A DNA stretch of 64,000 nt, taken from the NCBI GenBank assembly GCA_023438065.1, contig JAEXRH010000008.1, positions 306,640 through 370,639 on the forward strand. Direction: 5' to 3'. Positions 63,901 through 64,000 of the stretch are shown here, one piece after another (positions within the stretch are counted from its first letter, which is position 1; the number at the start of each line of letters is the position of its first letter). This DNA is from Spirochaetota bacterium (GTDB lineage: Bacteria; Spirochaetota; Spirochaetia; Treponematales; Treponemataceae). The position numbers and the translations under genes are program-made. The notes below the pieces were generated by a model. It saw nothing but the letters and a program-made list of their open reading frames with translations. It searched no databases and was not told where the DNA came from.

Positions 63901-64000
63901 CCCCGTCATCTTCCAGACCCTCCGCCGCGCGAACTACACCGACGCCGAAATCCTCAACCGCGTGCGCGAATACCAGACCCGCGAAGACGACGAACTCCAG
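54926..64000 (+). CDS. Giant secreted helical protein, at least 3,025 residues (3' end outside window)
   Basis: Open for 3,025 codons with no stop to the window edge; frame checked at six points. ATG 54926 has AGGAG 6 nt upstream. Signal peptide about residues 1-41 (hydrophobic LISAMLLLTASALCA); the cysteine is not in a canonical lipobox. The protein is acidic, Ala-rich and mainly helical/coiled-coil. Trp ladders with alternating 13- and 14-residue gaps occur at 317-375 (Trp317, 332, 346, 361, 375) and 2844-2916 (Trp2844, Phe2858, Trp2873, 2887, 2902, 2916), with a shorter pair at Trp184/199. A Cys/His cluster lies near 2464-2471. The size and Trp pattern recall very long spirochaetal exported proteins (for example TIGR04388 of Leptospira), a comparison I could not test. 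Probably an extracellular or periplasmic structural protein. Confidence 0.85.
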   Translation, partial: MKKVLRFCGVVSCILKTTASRSLRTCLISAMLLLTASALCARSTSPSPDMDLLDKYLDQADATGSEADWTAVSRSAEDLVLAKWESDMLTLADAGIDYGALKDEARTTVETEIENRLSVWLLDRFFATDEDLDWTGIIEQISGAKIASLFELDGAGMVRLDSEGDPIRRASTGEDEFETGFMQWKSNSNALAAAAVADWNTRATQSFNELLSGFSVGRRASLEASCRTRLADMNASKRREVDAMLRLEESNYRYLGLLDQYSLRLESEGTSAEAVADSLIEKTSAELDESIKSLLDSLDGEAGEVSLDGRQLDGDEWQEQFRNALETGLAQWQRAGEEFLARRISWEQQAGKDLSSGIDAWNQALRDLQDKESVWLDRFREIRERAEAKYDQRFAEIEDARKKAEQELQTSIAANQANLGERIEVMVGMLNQSIEMMRTARDGVDYWISKTQGNGGFSIDATAWDAPAMRKEVLSGMFTSAIVHAAKIDLSAMVLDDRKPSAFAAKKVAENYKAKLMWIMLTGKGDFASRVASATVSSDYSSYRAIVEDYYKGRLAAVAEEAYNEALATKLGDFMTEKQAWNYFKSSFDTNWAKSHLQSTNNQYDPNFDPDCLINSGSTYIWSYGDYIDTVRASALSFVLSDSEIAALRAQLESTIKQATNNTVKNALDPKKTNTAGSDGEAFTQALYWIDDVYAGYEAEAKRQNEELTKSYGLVVFEGKTIPSTGYATEQTIAGPIATLTDKDNPHGWESLYLDAYQVDLLQAQAIERYWEKEYSVAKAVYDYSKDGSSTRATEAATLASYESSLADYRAALATYQTAIDGLKAVDGALNAKNAAIEAIKTRLNEKKEALAEAKDRYAQLLVLAELKSPDYYAGQFRSYYEALARLRGASDAAGSVAKGAESYASSAASYSSAAFTQASSSLLEELIGGNDEPGAEVASLAEVKKAYDARATYVVRASDIDDPAFLETVTKALSLSRGEPWYERIDRAIGEYTGMKIDKAALSSIIETAAKTLAAESAGELERRMMSVRLLLARNSGEAYASPGDLLMGQAAVTSVADTLSALETAKTQASRKLLSERLVLEIGALEELLSQMDAYRNEASNPSKTLSGFAAASPGADASAARRLAWNLDLVLGKENGLEGESLFGRVSALKGTLVELKTILDAPMSEADRVTALKARASSDGTILGYLSGKTAFSSDGVDFAIPYLSDAYAKTVALEKAADDFKANAAFAPVLQAEARVAALKGLSDWLTANDLGSVEGDVVSLQRPTEIWSSFTATGAPDALDRIAALNQGAEAALNADGIPAHVREALSSWLSEVSNLLLLKSMKDYGVSGITATTLESDAKALEESAEGVSADMAAYFDETSTPERRAVACLRLKTAGVAFSASAEDAAIDALAASFCRYRLAVPAQDFTGWEASYDAWFTSVKAEDLPDSIKTSSKSAIIAAATFTWEKASLSANPSGYDYAGSANAATLDEIKLVEAIRALPLEVYLQAFAAGKDDLARKAVSLHKIDRYLETAAADSPFSVKDALAAICFSADANPAAAATAYIAAPPADDVSETGVVYALLCDFIGGFSGTVPVNPDAASSFSGFAAGSWLSDEAGGDLAAAAMAAGETKALLGALYHASLADALSGYAPADAAGALALVRSITGIAANPAIDQGAFADMSADERAIAAYSLDPRAFRYALKSFILSGKTIDAYLATASASVKAEIGRFEKIAKAVMTHVEPFDGDFSAYLATDSGAGLDAAARDDAVLLRQAGSYDDAFFEPGTAPAGLKAYLDAAYELASRSVSAIARYRALDVEALYRERAEKADVAYYRAELASDYLALEKVKDGAWRQYLGTAGIMTDSTTAGTLDDTSIKKPGLISCITLVDETPSDVAYSQNAYVNAGLESAARLKGLSFCVESLVADWAGSDFAADSGEYLGANRALAEANPLSGALPDAFASFTATAVDYETESEFAKARETFYGLLSQGRSIAGSMASLGKTVDEYIKNEDNSTAKMTAATKADINRIQGEIGEIKVEWAKAVGVPGAAGAPLTEAELATASYAELEGEYSRRYKASQEAFEALEAEKQESKIAKAIYDYASTPYLRVTGSVTSSGDEATLAALKTVDPDTRLAEISDNRRRATAARAALQDLYKESAQRTSLYESDAEYQKLKNAYTTEYRRRLAALQAQALIEAEVKTAQAQFNKAKDNYETAVKKAAKAPTTFAATKNEESGDLKTVHNWLESLKTNASVANHPQLTAIIDSMRIVNGEVTFDASGTPRTAAEEAAIARYFTRDEDATFSAFETALDSWMRRNKDTDHDRLTNALSWEEFERAGGMTLSQYSKAHPAHEVQNEGYQGTHIETEYEVRTRYLSSIKKIVEQNLLRDYGGTTDDGATKRALWLEIISGDVIQFIDRIHNAHEKVKDLADYDFYKMLVLFDVGQFDNGFSTMESTGSFVNGDFAHDFYKDASGNCHHKGAHHVARWNREKWYRSSDRCTTLKNSADKNYANKVLCLKNAEGALAKLWDKREKARQKLIEFTGVDPDTGAKTVSFDTLLDAIMKMSDPKWNKATPVNDILKTAGVDFAPGDNSSKKRALLSTVLTSDGAVKVSGSFADIGQMMGAIASEHGKTLETASDKLDAHLYASATGGKDAGIAVRQQEAERAYAEAYAAFVARGIIPSGSVNKQKIENWENAIGNARTNFKTGIAAIAGYAKDYLADTEKTEGEDRAISNLRLAWDSYLKAKASGVGVDDANALLANTFSTLASAYRAGADWQTALAAAYDRTKGGYVYDAREDAIRTYENYSKVSTVMSTEKSYLRTVARDEVIESMRASLFQMNQNRLAAYYRVRMGEWDILTNELALEKKHFNEQMDAILTRGVTEWQRAENAVISARDAWATSFEKNFDQKETAWDAKYYAFIEKKKEWAKDLTAQSVYLGDQTILNRIPTLTEDYIREATDFIVSDVIEAPNPACLVSDILDESLLSGLLSEGSSIGKGVAGFSPVIFQTLRRANYTDAEILNRVREYQTREDDELQ

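Noticed and set aside
54926..64000. Giant ORF as an artefact of G+C-rich sequence
   Set aside because: It has a Shine-Dalgarno site, signal peptide, regular Trp periodicity and no stop for 3,025 codons through A+T-richer patches, so it is a real gene.

Overview
The window reads as chromosome of a G+C-rich spirochaete (order Treponematales/Spirochaetales or a relative). This is inferred from the gene set: a CheX-type phosphatase beside a CheA-like kinase, a FecR/PQQ lipoprotein, many predicted lipoproteins with relaxed lipoboxes, and a >3,000-residue secreted protein of the kind known from spirochaetes. No rRNA, tRNA, CRISPR array, transposase or phage gene was seen.

Region 1 (1-23.7 kb) is mostly core and signalling genes. 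It holds leuS, whose 3' end lies in a 133-bp palindrome; a small secreted protein; a triple 40-bp repeat; glyA behind a ZTP-type riboswitch; a split chromate-transporter pair; an unidentified promoter-to-T-run RNA; an HD-domain protein; an SrkA-like kinase; a condensation-fold acyltransferase with a zinc-ribbon membrane partner; a CheY/CheX/membrane CheA-like operon; MscS; an esterase; a GGDEF-hemerythrin protein; a GNAT acetyltransferase; HEAT and YD-like envelope proteins; a FecR-PEGA-PQQ lipoprotein; and an H1-like basic protein.

Region 2 (23.8-54.5 kb) is dominated by two paralogous eight-gene operons on the minus strand (23805-36770 and 41551-54547), separated by a PlsC-like acyltransferase, a GPH transporter and a repeat lipoprotein on the plus strand. 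In transcription order each operon encodes a TPR lipoprotein, a small lipoprotein, a TolC-type outer-membrane channel, a lipoprotein membrane-fusion protein, two Ig-like (Big_5/SbsA-type) lipoproteins and two different RND permeases. In both operons the first permease keeps the Asp-Asp pair of the proton relay. The second has Asp-Asn there and Asn where the relay lysine should be, so the likely machine is a heteromeric pump with one relay-deficient subunit and dedicated Ig-like lipoproteins.

Region 3 (54.5-64 kb) is one open reading frame of at least 3,025 codons that runs off the window, divergent from the second pump operon. It encodes a secreted, largely helical giant with two far-apart Trp-ladder modules of the same 29-residue period.

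A further theme is that several genes (5317, 7627, 8649, 40171) start 6-7 nt after a good -10 box, which predicts leaderless mRNAs.
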